Source: Bdellovibrio sp. NC01 | Lineage (GTDB): Bacteria > Bdellovibrionota > Bdellovibrionia > Bdellovibrionales > Bdellovibrionaceae | Direction of reading: 5' to 3' | DNA length: 64,000 nucleotides | Assembly (NCBI RefSeq): GCF_006874625.1 | Contig: NZ_CP030034.1 | Coordinates: forward strand, 2,790,001 to 2,854,000 | Part shown: positions 17,269 through 26,533 of the stretch, piece by piece | How the letters are laid out: each line of letters opens with the position of its first letter | How positions within the stretch are numbered: the stretch's first letter is position 1 | The notes under the pieces: model-generated | What the model saw: only the letters and a program-made list of their open reading frames with translations | Database searches by the model: none | Told to the model about the DNA's origin: nothing | Position numbers and translations under genes: made by a program

Positions 17269-19965
17269 GTGAACAATAATGGCATTAACAGTTCGAATCT
17301 TGAATACATTGAACAGCTTTACGCTGACTTCAAAGCAAAACCGGATTCACTCGCTTCAGAGTGGAGAAGCTTCTTTGAAGGAATGGAATTTGCCCAAGAA
17401 GGTAAATTCGGAATGTCTGACAAAGAGTTGGCTGTTTACCAATTGATCCAAGCTTACAGAGCAAATGGTCACCTTGAAGCAAACTTGAATCCTCTGTACC
17501 CACCACAAGCAAACGAAGCCTTGGCTTTGAAAACTTTTGGTTTGAGCGACAAAGACTTAAACGCGAAATTCCAAATCGGTTCATTGATCGGCAAAGCAAA
17601 TGCAACTCTTGCTGATATCGTCGCGACGTTGAAGAAAAACTACAGCGGCACAATTTCTTTGCAAGCATCTGATGCGGCTCCTGCTGAAGTGAAATGGTTG
17701 ACGCAAGAATTTGAAGCGCCAACATTCAAACTTTCTGTTGATGAAAAGAAAAACACTCTGACGTCTTTAACTAAAGCCGAGACTTTGGAAAAATTCGTTC
17801 ACACTCGTTACGTTGGTACAAAGCGCTTCTCGATTGAAGGTGCTGATTCTATGTTGCCGATGCTAGAGACAATCACGAACAAAGGTTCTGCTGCTGGCGT
17901 AAAAGAAATTTTCGTCGGCATGGCTCACCGTGGTCGTGTGAACACTTTGGTAAATTACTTCGGCAAACCTGAAGAATATGTTTTCGGTGACTTCAATGGT
18001 CCTTTGGAACTTGAAAAACCAGTTGAAGACTTCGACGGCGACGTGAAGTACCACTTGGGTTATAAAACTGAAAAGAAAACTGCAACAGGTACTGTTAAAG
18101 CAACGATGGCCTACAACCCGTCACACTTGGAAACTGTGAATGCCGTAGCTTTGGGTATGGCGCGCGCAGCGCAAGACTTGAACGGCGGCGATAGAAAAGC
18201 GGTTGTTCCTGTTTTGATTCACGGTGATGCAGCCTTCGCGGGTCAAGGTATCATCCAAGAGACAATGCAATTGGCTGGCGTGAAACCTCACACAACTGGC
18301 GGCACGATCCATATCGTGGTTGATAACCAAGTTGGTTTCACAACAAACGGTAAAGACACTCGTTCAACTCGTTATGCATCTGATGCTGCGAAAATGACAT
18401 TCACTCCGGTACTTCACTGTAACGGTGATGATGTTGAGGCGTGCGTGCGCGCTGCTGATATCGCAATTCGCTACCGCCAACAATTTGGCAAAGACATCGT
18501 TATCAATTTCATCTGCTACCGTAAATACGGTCACAATGAAGGTGACGAACCTGCATTCACGCAACCATTGATGTACGATCTGATCAAAGCTCATGCGACT
18601 GTGCGTGAACTTTACGTTAAAAAATTAACTGCTGAAAATTCAGTAGATCAAAAAACGGCCGACGATCTTTACCAACAAGCGATGGATCGTTTGCAAAAGA
18701 TTTTCGAAGATACTAAAAAATCTCCTCCGAAATTGAAAAACTTCAAATTCGATGGCAACTGGGAAGGTTTGCGTAAAGGTGTAGAAGCCGATATGGACAA
18801 ACCCGCTGATACAAAATTCGATTTGGCGAAATTAAAACAAATCGGTGAAAAAATCGGTTCATTCCCTGCTGACTTCACTCCGCATCCAAAATTGATCAAA
18901 TTGCTTGAAGCGCGCAAAGCTATGGGCGCTGGTAAAGAGATGGTTGACTGGGGCATGGGTGAACTTCTTGCTTACGGTTCATTGTTGTCTGAAGGAACTT
19001 CAGTTCGTTTGACTGGTGAAGACTGCGTTCGCGGTACATTCACTCACCGTCATGCGGGTATGTACGATGTTAAAACAAACAAAGCGTACTTCCCTCTTGC
19101 TGATTTGAATCCAAAAGCAAACTTGCTTGTGGCCGAGTCGATTCTTTCGGAATACGGCGTGATGGGTTACGAATACGGTTACTCTGTGCAAGATCCTAAA
19201 TCACTTGTGATGTGGGAAGCGCAATTCGGTGACTTCGTCAACGGCGCACAAATCGTATTGGATCAATACTTGGCTGCTGGCGAATCTAAATGGCAACAAA
19301 TGTCAGGCTTGGTTCTTCTTCTGCCTCACGGTTATGAAGGTCAAGGGCCAGAGCACTCGTCGGCACGTCTTGAGCGCTTCTTGCAAAGCTGTGCTTTGTA
19401 CAACATGCAAGTGTGCAACTTGACGACTCCTGCGCAAATTTATCACGCCCTTCGCAGACAAGTTCGCAGAGACTTCAGAAAACCATTGGTTATCATGACG
19501 CCAAAATCTTTATTGAGACATCCTCGCGCTGTATCTTCAATTGAAGATCTTGCGAAAGGTTCGTTCCAAGAAGTGATCGCAGACACTGTTGATAAATCAA
19601 AAGTGGATACAGTGGTTTTCGTTTCAGGAAAGCTTTACTACGAGCTTCTTGAAGAAAGAGAAAAATCTAAAAAGGAAAACATCGCGCTCGTTCGTCTAGA
19701 GCAGATCTATCCATTCCCAGCACAACAAGTGACTGAAGTATTGAAGTCTTACCCTAAAGCGAAGACTTTAATTTGGGCGCAAGAAGAACCTAAAAACATG
19801 GGTGCCTTCCAAAACGTCTACTTCAAGTTTGTTGAAGTTGTGCAAAAAGCAGGTTTGCAATTGCGCTTTGAGTACGTGGGTCGTCCTGAAAAGGCGTCTC
19901 CGGCAGTGGGCTCTATCTACCGCCACAAAGCAGAGCAAGCAGAAATTATTAAAAGCATTTTTTAA
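17269..19965 (+). CDS. sucA: 2-oxoglutarate dehydrogenase E1 component
   Basis: SucA is the thiamine-diphosphate subunit that decarboxylates 2-oxoglutarate and reductively succinylates the lipoyl arm of E2. The 898-residue protein is a little shorter than the usual 930. It has the N-terminal E2-binding helix (LEYIEQLYADFKAKP), HGDAAFAGQGI of the ThDP-binding region, GHNEGDEPAFTQP and the C-terminal transketolase-type domain with EYGVMGYEYGYS. Start is GTG at 17269 with GAGG upstream. It is followed by sucB after 34 bases. No sucCD genes follow here. Confidence 0.97.
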   Translation: MNNNGINSSNLEYIEQLYADFKAKPDSLASEWRSFFEGMEFAQEGKFGMSDKELAVYQLIQAYRANGHLEANLNPLYPPQANEALALKTFGLSDKDLNAKFQIGSLIGKANATLADIVATLKKNYSGTISLQASDAAPAEVKWLTQEFEAPTFKLSVDEKKNTLTSLTKAETLEKFVHTRYVGTKRFSIEGADSMLPMLETITNKGSAAGVKEIFVGMAHRGRVNTLVNYFGKPEEYVFGDFNGPLELEKPVEDFDGDVKYHLGYKTEKKTATGTVKATMAYNPSHLETVNAVALGMARAAQDLNGGDRKAVVPVLIHGDAAFAGQGIIQETMQLAGVKPHTTGGTIHIVVDNQVGFTTNGKDTRSTRYASDAAKMTFTPVLHCNGDDVEACVRAADIAIRYRQQFGKDIVINFICYRKYGHNEGDEPAFTQPLMYDLIKAHATVRELYVKKLTAENSVDQKTADDLYQQAMDRLQKIFEDTKKSPPKLKNFKFDGNWEGLRKGVEADMDKPADTKFDLAKLKQIGEKIGSFPADFTPHPKLIKLLEARKAMGAGKEMVDWGMGELLAYGSLLSEGTSVRLTGEDCVRGTFTHRHAGMYDVKTNKAYFPLADLNPKANLLVAESILSEYGVMGYEYGYSVQDPKSLVMWEAQFGDFVNGAQIVLDQYLAAGESKWQQMSGLVLLLPHGYEGQGPEHSSARLERFLQSCALYNMQVCNLTTPAQIYHALRRQVRRDFRKPLVIMTPKSLLRHPRAVSSIEDLAKGSFQEVIADTVDKSKVDTVVFVSGKLYYELLEEREKSKKENIALVRLEQIYPFPAQQVTEVLKSYPKAKTLIWAQEEPKNMGAFQNVYFKFVEVVQKAGLQLRFEYVGRPEKASPAVGSIYRHKAEQAEIIKSIF

Positions 19966-19999
19966 GTTTTAAAGTTTAATCATCGTAAGGACGTTCAAA

Positions 20000-21268
20000 A
20001 TGAAACAAGAAATCAAAGTTCCCGCAGTCGGCGAATCGATCACTGAAGCGACGATCGGCAGTTGGACTAAAAAATCTGGTGACTTCGTAAAACGCAACGA
20101 AGTGCTTATGCTCCTTGAAACAGATAAAGCCAGCGTTGAGGTCGTTGCAGAAAACGACGGCGTATTAACTATTCTTCCAGGTAGTGAAGCTGGCGCGACG
20201 GTACAAATCGGCGCGACTGTAGCGACACTAGATACAGATGCAAAAGCTCCAGCAGCAGGTGCCGCGGCACCAGCAGCGGAAGCTCCAAAGGCAGCGGCTC
20301 CGGCACAGGCAGCGACTCCAGCGGCGGCCCCTGCAGCAGGTGGTTCTAACCAACACCTATCCCCTGCAGTTCAAAGAATCGTCACTGAAAATCAAATCGA
20401 TCCTTCAACAGTTCAAGGAACTGGCAAAGATGGTCGTTTGACGAAAGGTGATGTTTTGAATGCTCCGGCGGGTTCTGCGAATGCAGCTCCAGCACAAGCG
20501 GCGGCACCAGCGGCGAAAGCTCCTGCAGCTCCGACCGTAACACCAGTTGCAACGGGCCCATCAAAACAAGGCGAGAAAAAACTTGTTCCGATGACGACGA
20601 TCCGTAAACGTATCGCAGAGAAATTGAAAGAAGCGCAAAATACTGCGGCTCTTTTGACGACTTTCAACGAAATCGACATGACGAAAGTGATGGAGCTTCG
20701 TGCGAAATACAAAGACAAGTTCAAAGAAAAATACGGTTTGAACTTGGGCTTCAACGGCTTCTTCGTAAAAGCTTCTGTTGAAGCTTTGAAAGCGTTCCCT
20801 GCGGTAAACGCATGGATCGTTGGCACTGACATCGAATACCACAACTACTTCAACATCGGTATCGCGGTATCGACTGAAAAAGGCTTGATGGTTCCAAACG
20901 TAAAAGATGCTGATACATTGTCATTGGCAGGTATCGAGATCGCTGTACGTGATTTGGCGGCAAAAGGCCGTGATGGCAAAATCTCCCCTAATGATTTGGG
21001 TGGCGGTACGTTCTCTATCACGAACGGTGGTGTGTTCGGTTCGTTGCTTTCAACTCCGATCTTGAATGCTCCTCAATCTGCGATCTTGGGTCTTCATAAA
21101 ATCCAAGACCGCCCTATGGCGATCAACGGTAAAGTTGAAATCCGCCCTATGATGTATGTAGCATTGACGTACGATCACAGAATCGTAGACGGTAAAGAAG
21201 CCGTCAGCTTCCTAGTGAAAATTAAGGAGCTTGTCGAGGACCCTGAAAGACTTCTTCTTGAAGTGTAG
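20000..21268 (+). CDS. sucB: Dihydrolipoyllysine-residue succinyltransferase (2-oxoglutarate dehydrogenase E2)
   Basis: SucB forms the core of the 2-oxoglutarate dehydrogenase complex and moves the succinyl group to CoA. The 422-residue protein has one lipoyl domain with the lipoylated Lys at 43 (ETDKASVEV), an Ala/Pro-rich swinging linker (about 83-115), a peripheral-subunit-binding domain (about 119-153), a second Ala/Pro linker, and the catalytic domain ending with [10 protein letters not shown] (His393, Asp397). It lies directly after sucA and ahead of a strong terminator. An acetyl rather than succinyl specificity cannot be excluded by eye, but the sucA neighbour settles it. Confidence 0.95.
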   Translation: MKQEIKVPAVGESITEATIGSWTKKSGDFVKRNEVLMLLETDKASVEVVAENDGVLTILPGSEAGATVQIGATVATLDTDAKAPAAGAAAPAAEAPKAAAPAQAATPAAAPAAGGSNQHLSPAVQRIVTENQIDPSTVQGTGKDGRLTKGDVLNAPAGSANAAPAQAAAPAAKAPAAPTVTPVATGPSKQGEKKLVPMTTIRKRIAEKLKEAQNTAALLTTFNEIDMTKVMELRAKYKDKFKEKYGLNLGFNGFFVKASVEALKAFPAVNAWIVGTDIEYHNYFNIGIAVSTEKGLMVPNVKDADTLSLAGIEIAVRDLAAKGRDGKISPNDLGGGTFSITNGGVFGSLLSTPILNAPQSAILGLHKIQDRPMAINGKVEIRPMMYVALTYDHRIVDGKEAVSFLVKIKELVEDPERLLLEV

Positions 21269-21293
21269 TCTTTAAAATTGTTCTGATTCAGTC

Positions 21294-21329
21294 AAAAAAG
21301 CCTGGGTATCCCCCGGGCTTTTTTCTTTT
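21294..21329 (+). terminator. Rho-independent terminator of sucAB
   Basis: AGCCTGGG and CCCGGGCT make an 8-bp stem with a five-base loop and a TTTTTT tail, 30 bases after the sucB stop. Confidence 0.88.
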
Positions 21330-21479
21330 AATGGCCTTCATTCTCTTCGGTGTCCCGCAGATGTTCGAAGTGTCTACATTCCGAACAGGTAGAAACTACT
21401 CAACTAAGTTACATTTATGAAAGAGACTTTTCTACACGAGTGTTTTCGGTTATTTAATGGACTCTCATTAGGACGTAAT

Positions 21480-22127
21480 ATGGAAATCGAAAAACAGCTC
21501 GAACTAGATCTGGCAGCAAGCTATCGCCAGAACTTACAAGATCTTTCCTCTTTGCTAGAGCAATTTGGATATACAGTCGTGCCCTTTAACGATGCCAGTC
21601 TTCCACACTTCCATAAGCTCAGTCGTGAACATCAAGTCGACGTTGAAAAAGCATTGGGCGTTTACGTAAACACTCTGCGCTCTGAATACGTCAGTGGTTC
21701 ATTCGATCAAGAACGTTTTGTGATGCAGTTTCTTTTCCGCATGGGCATTTTGTCGTCAGACGATTTGCACGAAACAATTCGCAGCGAAAAATACATCCAG
21801 ATCTACAATCGCGATCAACTGCAAATCTTCAGAAGTCTTGCGTGCTATGAGCGTTGCTCGTTCACTCTGGAACAACTGACGACTCGTCCATGGTTTGACC
21901 TGTGGGAACGTGATAGCTTGTTCTATTACGCTTGTTATGGCTTGGCTGCGACAGCACTTAAGATCATGAAATTCACAAAGCTGCGTTTGGATTTCCCGCA
22001 CCACAAAGTGACAGAGCAGGAATCCGCTTTTGGTTATTCTTTCGAATACAAAATCAAAAGCCTTAGCGCTTTGACTCGCCAAGGAAAATTGCAAGCCGCT
22101 TTGTTGGTTGAAGACTGGAAGTTCTAA
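21480..22127 (+). CDS. Conserved hypothetical protein
   Basis: A 215-residue soluble protein, mostly helical, without signal peptide or membrane helix. The ATG at 21480 follows TTAGGACGTA, a usable ribosome binding site; a more upstream ATG at 21417 has none. Recognisable features are a heptad-like N-terminal stretch (MEIEKQLELDLAASYRQNL), several aromatic residues (PWFDLWERDSLFYYACYG) and no known catalytic motif. It stands alone between the sucAB terminator and a convergent LysR gene. I do not recognise the family. Confidence 0.7.
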   Translation: MEIEKQLELDLAASYRQNLQDLSSLLEQFGYTVVPFNDASLPHFHKLSREHQVDVEKALGVYVNTLRSEYVSGSFDQERFVMQFLFRMGILSSDDLHETIRSEKYIQIYNRDQLQIFRSLACYERCSFTLEQLTTRPWFDLWERDSLFYYACYGLAATALKIMKFTKLRLDFPHHKVTEQESAFGYSFEYKIKSLSALTRQGKLQAALLVEDWKF

Positions 22128-22144
22128 GTTGGTCTACTCTACAC

Positions 22145-22159
22145 TCCGACTTCGTCGGA
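22145..22159. repeat. Triloop mini-hairpin, TCCGAC-TTC-GTCGGA
   Basis: Perfect 6-bp inverted repeat with identical arms to that at 2552-2566, lying between convergent genes. No T-run on either side. Confidence 0.5.
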
Positions 22160-22166
22160 CTACAAC

Positions 22167-23063
22167 TTAGTCCTTCAAAAACTTCGGGAACTCTTCGACG
22201 ATCGTATCCATTAAAGCTCGCACTCTTTTCGACATATAACGATTCGACGGCGTCACGATGTAAGCGTCGTGCCCTGACTCCAGACGATCATTCAATTCAA
22301 TTTCGACCATCTCTTTTTTGCGTAATAGTTCATTAGCATCCCAGTGCGAGCGAATGGCGATGCCCGCCCCGGCTTTCGCAAGCTCCGTTAAGAAAAGTCC
22401 GTTGTTTGAAATCATCGAGGTCGTGCTTGCGACTTCCGAAAGTGTCAGTCCACTTTTTTGAAAACGACGTGCGCGGTGGGCCGGTACAAACATCAACGGA
22501 TGCTCTTTGAGCTCTTTCACTGTTTTTGGTGTGCCCGCTTTTTTCAAATAAGCTTTGCTTGCGATGATTTTTAAATAGTTAGGTCCCAGTCGGCGTGCGA
22601 TCAACGTTGAATCGGCCATCGTCGAAAAACGAATTGCTAAATCAAATCCGCCTTCCACCAGTTTTTCAAAGGCATCACTGAAATGCACATGCACTTCGAC
22701 AAGGGGATGCTTCTGACGGAAGTTCGTAATGATTTGTGCGATCGGCCCTTGGGTCAAAGTCCACGGCAGCGTCAAACGCACGACGCCTTTTAGTTCGTTG
22801 GAATCAACGAATTGTTCTTCGATCTCTTTAATGTCGCCAAACAATCTTTGTAAGTGTGGGATCAGGCCTTTGCCCTCTTCCGTTAAATGCACAGCGCGAG
22901 TACTGCGCTGAAACAATCTTATACCTAAGGCGCCCTCTAAGCGTGCGATTCGTTTGCTTAAGACTGAAACCGGAACTTCTAAGGTACGGGCCGCTTGGGA
23001 AAAGCCACCGGCTTCGGCGACACTTAAAAAGGCTGTGAGATCTTCCAAATTCTGTATTTTCAT
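22167..23063 (-). CDS. LysR-family transcriptional regulator
   Basis: A 298-residue regulator with the winged helix-turn-helix at about residues 4-62 (LTAFLSVAEAGGFSQAARTL, then SVLSKRIARLE) and a periplasmic-binding-like effector domain from about 90. The start is the ATG at 23063. It diverges from a DoxX/SDR pair, the classic layout for LysR control of neighbouring genes. A 7-bp inverted repeat with a T-N11-A core touches its own start codon, and a half-site lies nearer the doxX side, so autoregulation and control of the pair are likely. The effector is unknown. Confidence 0.92.
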   Translation of the reverse strand: MKIQNLEDLTAFLSVAEAGGFSQAARTLEVPVSVLSKRIARLEGALGIRLFQRSTRAVHLTEEGKGLIPHLQRLFGDIKEIEEQFVDSNELKGVVRLTLPWTLTQGPIAQIITNFRQKHPLVEVHVHFSDAFEKLVEGGFDLAIRFSTMADSTLIARRLGPNYLKIIASKAYLKKAGTPKTVKELKEHPLMFVPAHRARRFQKSGLTLSEVASTTSMISNNGLFLTELAKAGAGIAIRSHWDANELLRKKEMVEIELNDRLESGHDAYIVTPSNRYMSKRVRALMDTIVEEFPKFLKD

Positions 23064-23064
23064 A

Positions 23065-23122
23065 TTTTCTATTTTAGAAAAGATGTTTCTACAAAACAAG
23101 GGATTATCATTTAAATAGAAAA
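23065..23122. promoter_or_regulatory. LysR-type operator region between lysR and doxX genes
   Basis: TTTTCTA-TTT-TAGAAAA at 23065-23081 is a perfect 7-bp inverted repeat holding the LysR-box pattern T-N11-A. A second copy of the half-site TAGAAAA is at 23116-23122. Binding is inferred from position and symmetry. Confidence 0.6.
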
Positions 23123-23153
23123 GGTCTAAAGTGACGTCATAAGGAGTTCGTTT

Positions 23154-23567
23154 ATGACTAACAACAAGCACCAACCTATCGCTTATGCTGTCTTACGCTT
23201 CGCTTTGGGACTTAACATTTTTCTGCATGGACTTGTGCGCATCGGTCCGAATTATTCTAAGTTTATTGATTGGACGATGGGCATTTTTAAAAATGCTCCG
23301 TTGCCTGATTTTGCCGTGCAGGGTTTTGCTTACGCCATCCCACCACTTGAATTGCTGGTCGGCGGATTCTTACTTGTCGGTCTTTTCACGCTGCCCGCTT
23401 TGGTGTTGGGATCGCTTGTGATGATCGCGTTAATGGCCGGTATGTGCATTGTACAGAACTGGGAAATCGTCGGCATTCAGATGATTTATATCTTGCTCTA
23501 TGCGGTTCTGACTTTTGGATTTCAGTATAACACTTACTCTATCGATTCAGTGATTCGTAAAAAATAG
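23154..23567 (+). CDS. DoxX-family membrane protein
   Basis: A 137-residue inner-membrane protein with four hydrophobic segments. RFALGLNIFLHGLVRIG near the start and PPLELLVGGFLLVGLFT are DoxX/SURF4-like. AAGGAG precedes the ATG. DoxX proteins are quinone- or redox-linked membrane proteins of poorly known function. It is nine bases upstream of an SDR gene and divergent from a LysR gene, so it is probably induced with the reductase by an unknown compound. Confidence 0.82.
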   Translation: MTNNKHQPIAYAVLRFALGLNIFLHGLVRIGPNYSKFIDWTMGIFKNAPLPDFAVQGFAYAIPPLELLVGGFLLVGLFTLPALVLGSLVMIALMAGMCIVQNWEIVGIQMIYILLYAVLTFGFQYNTYSIDSVIRKK

Positions 23568-23576
23568 GAGATCCAT

Positions 23577-24368
23577 ATGGCGAAAAATAAATTAGCACTT
23601 ATCACAGGTTCCACAGCAGGTATTGGTTTTGCCATCGCAGAAAAAATGGCTCGTCATGGACAGTTCGACGTTATCATCAACGGTCGCACTGAAGAGCGTG
23701 TGAATAAAGCCATCAATCAACTGCTTGCCGAAGGCGTGAATAAAGCACGCTTGCACGGAGTCGCCGCCGATCTTTCCACGGTTGAAGGCATCCAAAAAGT
23801 GCAGGAACTTTTTCCTGACATCGACGTCCTGGTAAATAATTTCGGTATTTTTGAGCCCAAGGATTTTGCAGACATCACCGATGGCGATTGGGAAAAAATG
23901 TGGAACGCCAACTTCATGTCAGGGGCACGCCTTTCGCGTTACTACTTCCCACGCATGCTGAGTAAAAACTCGGGCCGCGTGATCTTTATTTCCAGTGAAT
24001 CGGCCGTTCAGATTCCTGTTGAGATGATTCATTATGGTGTGACAAAAACAGCGCAAGTAGCGTTAGCTCGCGGCATGGCCGAAGCGGCCGCAAATACCAA
24101 GGTCACGGTGAACTCGATCCTTGTCGGTCCTACGAAGTCCGAAGGTGTCGGTACGTTCTTGAAGCAACTTGCCGAAAAAGATCAGGTCAGCGAGGCCGAA
24201 GTTGAGAAAAACTTCTTTAAAACGGCTCGCCCGACTTCGTTATTGAAACGCTTTATTAAGCCTGAAGAAGTTGGAGCCCTTGTCGCATTTGTCAGCAGTG
24301 ACGAAGCGTCTGCGATAACGGGTGCTGCGCTACGCGTGGATGGCGGCCTGCTGAAAGGAATCCTGTAA
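23577..24368 (+). CDS. Short-chain dehydrogenase/reductase
   Basis: A 263-residue classical SDR oxidoreductase. It has the NAD(P) motif TGSTAGIG near the N-terminus, the NNFG structural motif, the catalytic Ser in ISSESA and the YGVTK (Tyr-x3-Lys) active site. The C-terminus has the usual DGGLLKGIL-type end. It follows the DoxX gene closely and is under the same LysR-type control in this layout. Substrate cannot be read from sequence. Confidence 0.93.
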   Translation: MAKNKLALITGSTAGIGFAIAEKMARHGQFDVIINGRTEERVNKAINQLLAEGVNKARLHGVAADLSTVEGIQKVQELFPDIDVLVNNFGIFEPKDFADITDGDWEKMWNANFMSGARLSRYYFPRMLSKNSGRVIFISSESAVQIPVEMIHYGVTKTAQVALARGMAEAAANTKVTVNSILVGPTKSEGVGTFLKQLAEKDQVSEAEVEKNFFKTARPTSLLKRFIKPEEVGALVAFVSSDEASAITGAALRVDGGLLKGIL

Positions 24369-24509
24369 AGACCTTGGCGGAGTAGCGCGTCTAACCCTTT
24401 GTCGAGACCTATTGTGAAGCATACTACGTGACCGATTATGCTAAAATGGCGTATAAATAACTCCGTATAGTCCCTATTTGCAGCAGTGTTTTCTAAAAAG
24501 GAATTTCTC

Positions 24510-25919
24510 ATGGCAGACAATCAATTTGATCTTATTGTTATCGGCTCGGGCCCTGGTGGTTATGTTGGTGCGATTCGCGCGGCACAACTTGGTCTTAAAG
24601 TAGCTGTTGTTGAAAAAGATAAAACTTACGGTGGCACATGCTTGAACGTAGGTTGCATCCCTTCAAAAGCTTTGCTTGAAAGTTCTGAACACTATGTAGC
24701 GGCTCAACATGATTTCGCTTCTCACGGCATTAAAGTTCCAAAGGTTGAGTTAGATTTAACAACGATGCTTGCGCGTAAAGATAAAGTTGTTAAACAAAAC
24801 ACAGAAGGCATCGTTTTCCTTTTCAAGAAAAACAAAATCACAGGCTTCAACGGCTTCGGTAAAATCACAGCTCCGGGTAAAGTTGAAGTCAAAGGTGACG
24901 ACGGCAACACACAAGTCTTGACGACAAAATCAATCTTGATCGCAACAGGTTCAGTACCAGTTGAATTGCCGTTCTTGAAATACGATGAAAAACGTATTGT
25001 TTCAAATACGGGTGCCTTGATCATCCCACAAGTTCCGAAAAAAATGATCGTTGTCGGTGGCGGCGTGATCGGTTTGGAATTGGGTTCTGTATGGCAACGC
25101 CTTGGCGCGGAAGTGACAGTGATCGAGTACACAGCTCGTTTGGGTGGTGCGACTGATCAAGACTGCATGAAAGTGCTTCAGAAAAATCTAGAAAAAGAAG
25201 GCATGAAGTTCCTTCTTTCAACTAAAGTTACGGGCTCAAATGTTGTAGCAGATGGCGTTGAAGTCACTTATGAAGCTTTGGCTGACGGTAAAGCTGCAAC
25301 AGTGAAAGCGGATGTTGTTCTAGTAGCAACAGGTCGTAAACCATTTACTGGTGGCTTGGGACTTGAAGACGTTGGCGTACAAAAAGATCCTCAAGGTCGC
25401 GTGATCGTTGATAAACACTATCAAACAAACGTTCCAGGCATCTATGCCATTGGTGACGTTATCGCGGGCCCAATGCTTGCGCATAAAGCAGAAGAAGAAG
25501 GCGTTGCTTTGGCAGAGATGCTTGCAGGCAAAGCTGGTCACGTAAACTACGATACAGTTCCAGGTGTTATCTATACTCATCCAGAAGTTGCAACTGTTGG
25601 ATTGAATGAAGAGCAATGCAAAGAAAAAGGTATCGAAGTAAACGTGGGTAAATTCCCATTCCTTGCGAACGGCCGTGCTCGCGCGAAAGGTTTCACTGAA
25701 GGTTTCGTGAAAATCATCGCGGATAAAAAGACAGATAAAATCTTGGGCGCACACATGGTTGGCCCAGGCGTTTCTGAACTGATCCATGAAGTGATCGTGT
25801 GCATGGAATTTGGTGGTAGCAGCGAAGACCTAGCAAGATCATTCCACGCCCACCCTACTTTAAGTGAAGTTGTGCGTGAAGCGGCTTTGGCTGTAGAAAA
25901 ACGCCAAAGACAAATGTAG
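24510..25919 (+). CDS. lpdA: Dihydrolipoyl dehydrogenase (E3)
   Basis: Lpd reoxidises the lipoyl arm of E2 with FAD and NAD+. The 469-residue protein starts with the FAD site VIGSGPGGYVGA, followed by the redox disulfide GGTCLNVGCIP (C44, C49), an NAD Rossmann motif (VGGGVIGLELGS), and the C-terminal His-Glu pair in HAHPTLSE. The ATG at 24510 has AAGGAA at proper distance. It serves the sucAB complex 3 kb upstream but is separated from it by the LysR/DoxX/SDR module and an unknown gene. Its own promoter is expected in the 140 bases upstream. Confidence 0.96.
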   Translation: MADNQFDLIVIGSGPGGYVGAIRAAQLGLKVAVVEKDKTYGGTCLNVGCIPSKALLESSEHYVAAQHDFASHGIKVPKVELDLTTMLARKDKVVKQNTEGIVFLFKKNKITGFNGFGKITAPGKVEVKGDDGNTQVLTTKSILIATGSVPVELPFLKYDEKRIVSNTGALIIPQVPKKMIVVGGGVIGLELGSVWQRLGAEVTVIEYTARLGGATDQDCMKVLQKNLEKEGMKFLLSTKVTGSNVVADGVEVTYEALADGKAATVKADVVLVATGRKPFTGGLGLEDVGVQKDPQGRVIVDKHYQTNVPGIYAIGDVIAGPMLAHKAEEEGVALAEMLAGKAGHVNYDTVPGVIYTHPEVATVGLNEEQCKEKGIEVNVGKFPFLANGRARAKGFTEGFVKIIADKKTDKILGAHMVGPGVSELIHEVIVCMEFGGSSEDLARSFHAHPTLSEVVREAALAVEKRQRQM

Positions 25920-25947
25920 TTCCGACGACATTTACAGATAAAACATC

Positions 25948-25976
25948 AAAGCCCGGTTCAAGCCGGGCTTTTTTTA
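25948..25976 (+). terminator. Rho-independent terminator of lpdA
   Basis: GCCCGG and CCGGGC with flanking A and T runs form a compact hairpin followed by TTTTTTT, about 30 bases after the stop. Confidence 0.88.
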
Positions 25977-26054
25977 TTGGTGTCATCTTGAATGGCACTC
26001 GAATTGCTTTTCCCTTTCTTGGTCATCACTTTGACACCATTAAAGGGGGATTTA

Positions 26055-26465
26055 ATGAAACTGCTACTGATCTTTGCTGCACTTATGTTTGTAGAAACAA
26101 CATACGCATCTATTGAAATCATTCAGGATGGCAAACGCTATACCTGTCAACCGGCGGAACAAAGCTTCGACAACACTTGTGCGGGCGCAAGTTTAAAAAA
26201 AATGGGTTACGTCACTTCTGACTGCAAGCGAGTACAAAATGATTCGCAAGACATCTGCGCTGCACGATCAATCGAAAAGATGGGTTATGTAACGTCGGAC
26301 TGTTTGTCACTTCAAGGTGGCGGACAATGTGCCGTCGCTTCACTTGATAAAATGGGATACATCACATCAGATTGCAAAAGAGTCGCAAACGGTCGCCAAG
26401 ATACTTGTGCCGCTGCTTCGATTCAAAAAATGGGTTACGTGACTTCTGATTGTTTAAGTCTTTAA
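26055..26465 (+). CDS. Small secreted protein with four Cys-framed repeats
   Basis: A 136-residue protein with a signal peptide of about 18 residues (MKLLLIFAALMFVETTYA). It then has four near-identical units of the form C-A-x-x-S-[LI]-x-K-M-G-Y-[VI]-T-S-D-C, with Cys at 42/57, 68/83, 92/107 and 118/133, each pair 15 residues apart. The linkers alternate (KRV... then LSL...), so the protein is an ABAB duplication. One more Cys is at 31. AGGGGGA precedes the ATG. I do not recognise the family. The even, paired Cys suggest disulfide-stabilised mini-domains in the periplasm or outside the cell; this is inference. Confidence 0.85.
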   Translation: MKLLLIFAALMFVETTYASIEIIQDGKRYTCQPAEQSFDNTCAGASLKKMGYVTSDCKRVQNDSQDICAARSIEKMGYVTSDCLSLQGGGQCAVASLDKMGYITSDCKRVANGRQDTCAAASIQKMGYVTSDCLSL

Positions 26466-26479
26466 TTTCGAAAATAAAA

Positions 26480-26512
26480 AAAGCCTCTGCATTTTCGGTG
26501 CAGAGGCTTTTT
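26480..26512. terminator. Bidirectional terminator between repeat protein and endonuclease I genes
   Basis: AAGCCTCTGCA and TGCAGAGGCTT form an 11-bp stem with a seven-base loop, with A/T runs on both sides, so it can stop both convergent transcripts. Confidence 0.9.
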
Positions 26513-26533
26513 AGTTTTTACTAATCAAAGAAA

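Noticed and set aside
26160-26465. Four regularly spaced near-identical DNA repeats that look like a CRISPR array.
   Set aside because: They are in frame, encode the Cys-framed protein repeats, and the spacers between them are also conserved in an alternating pattern.
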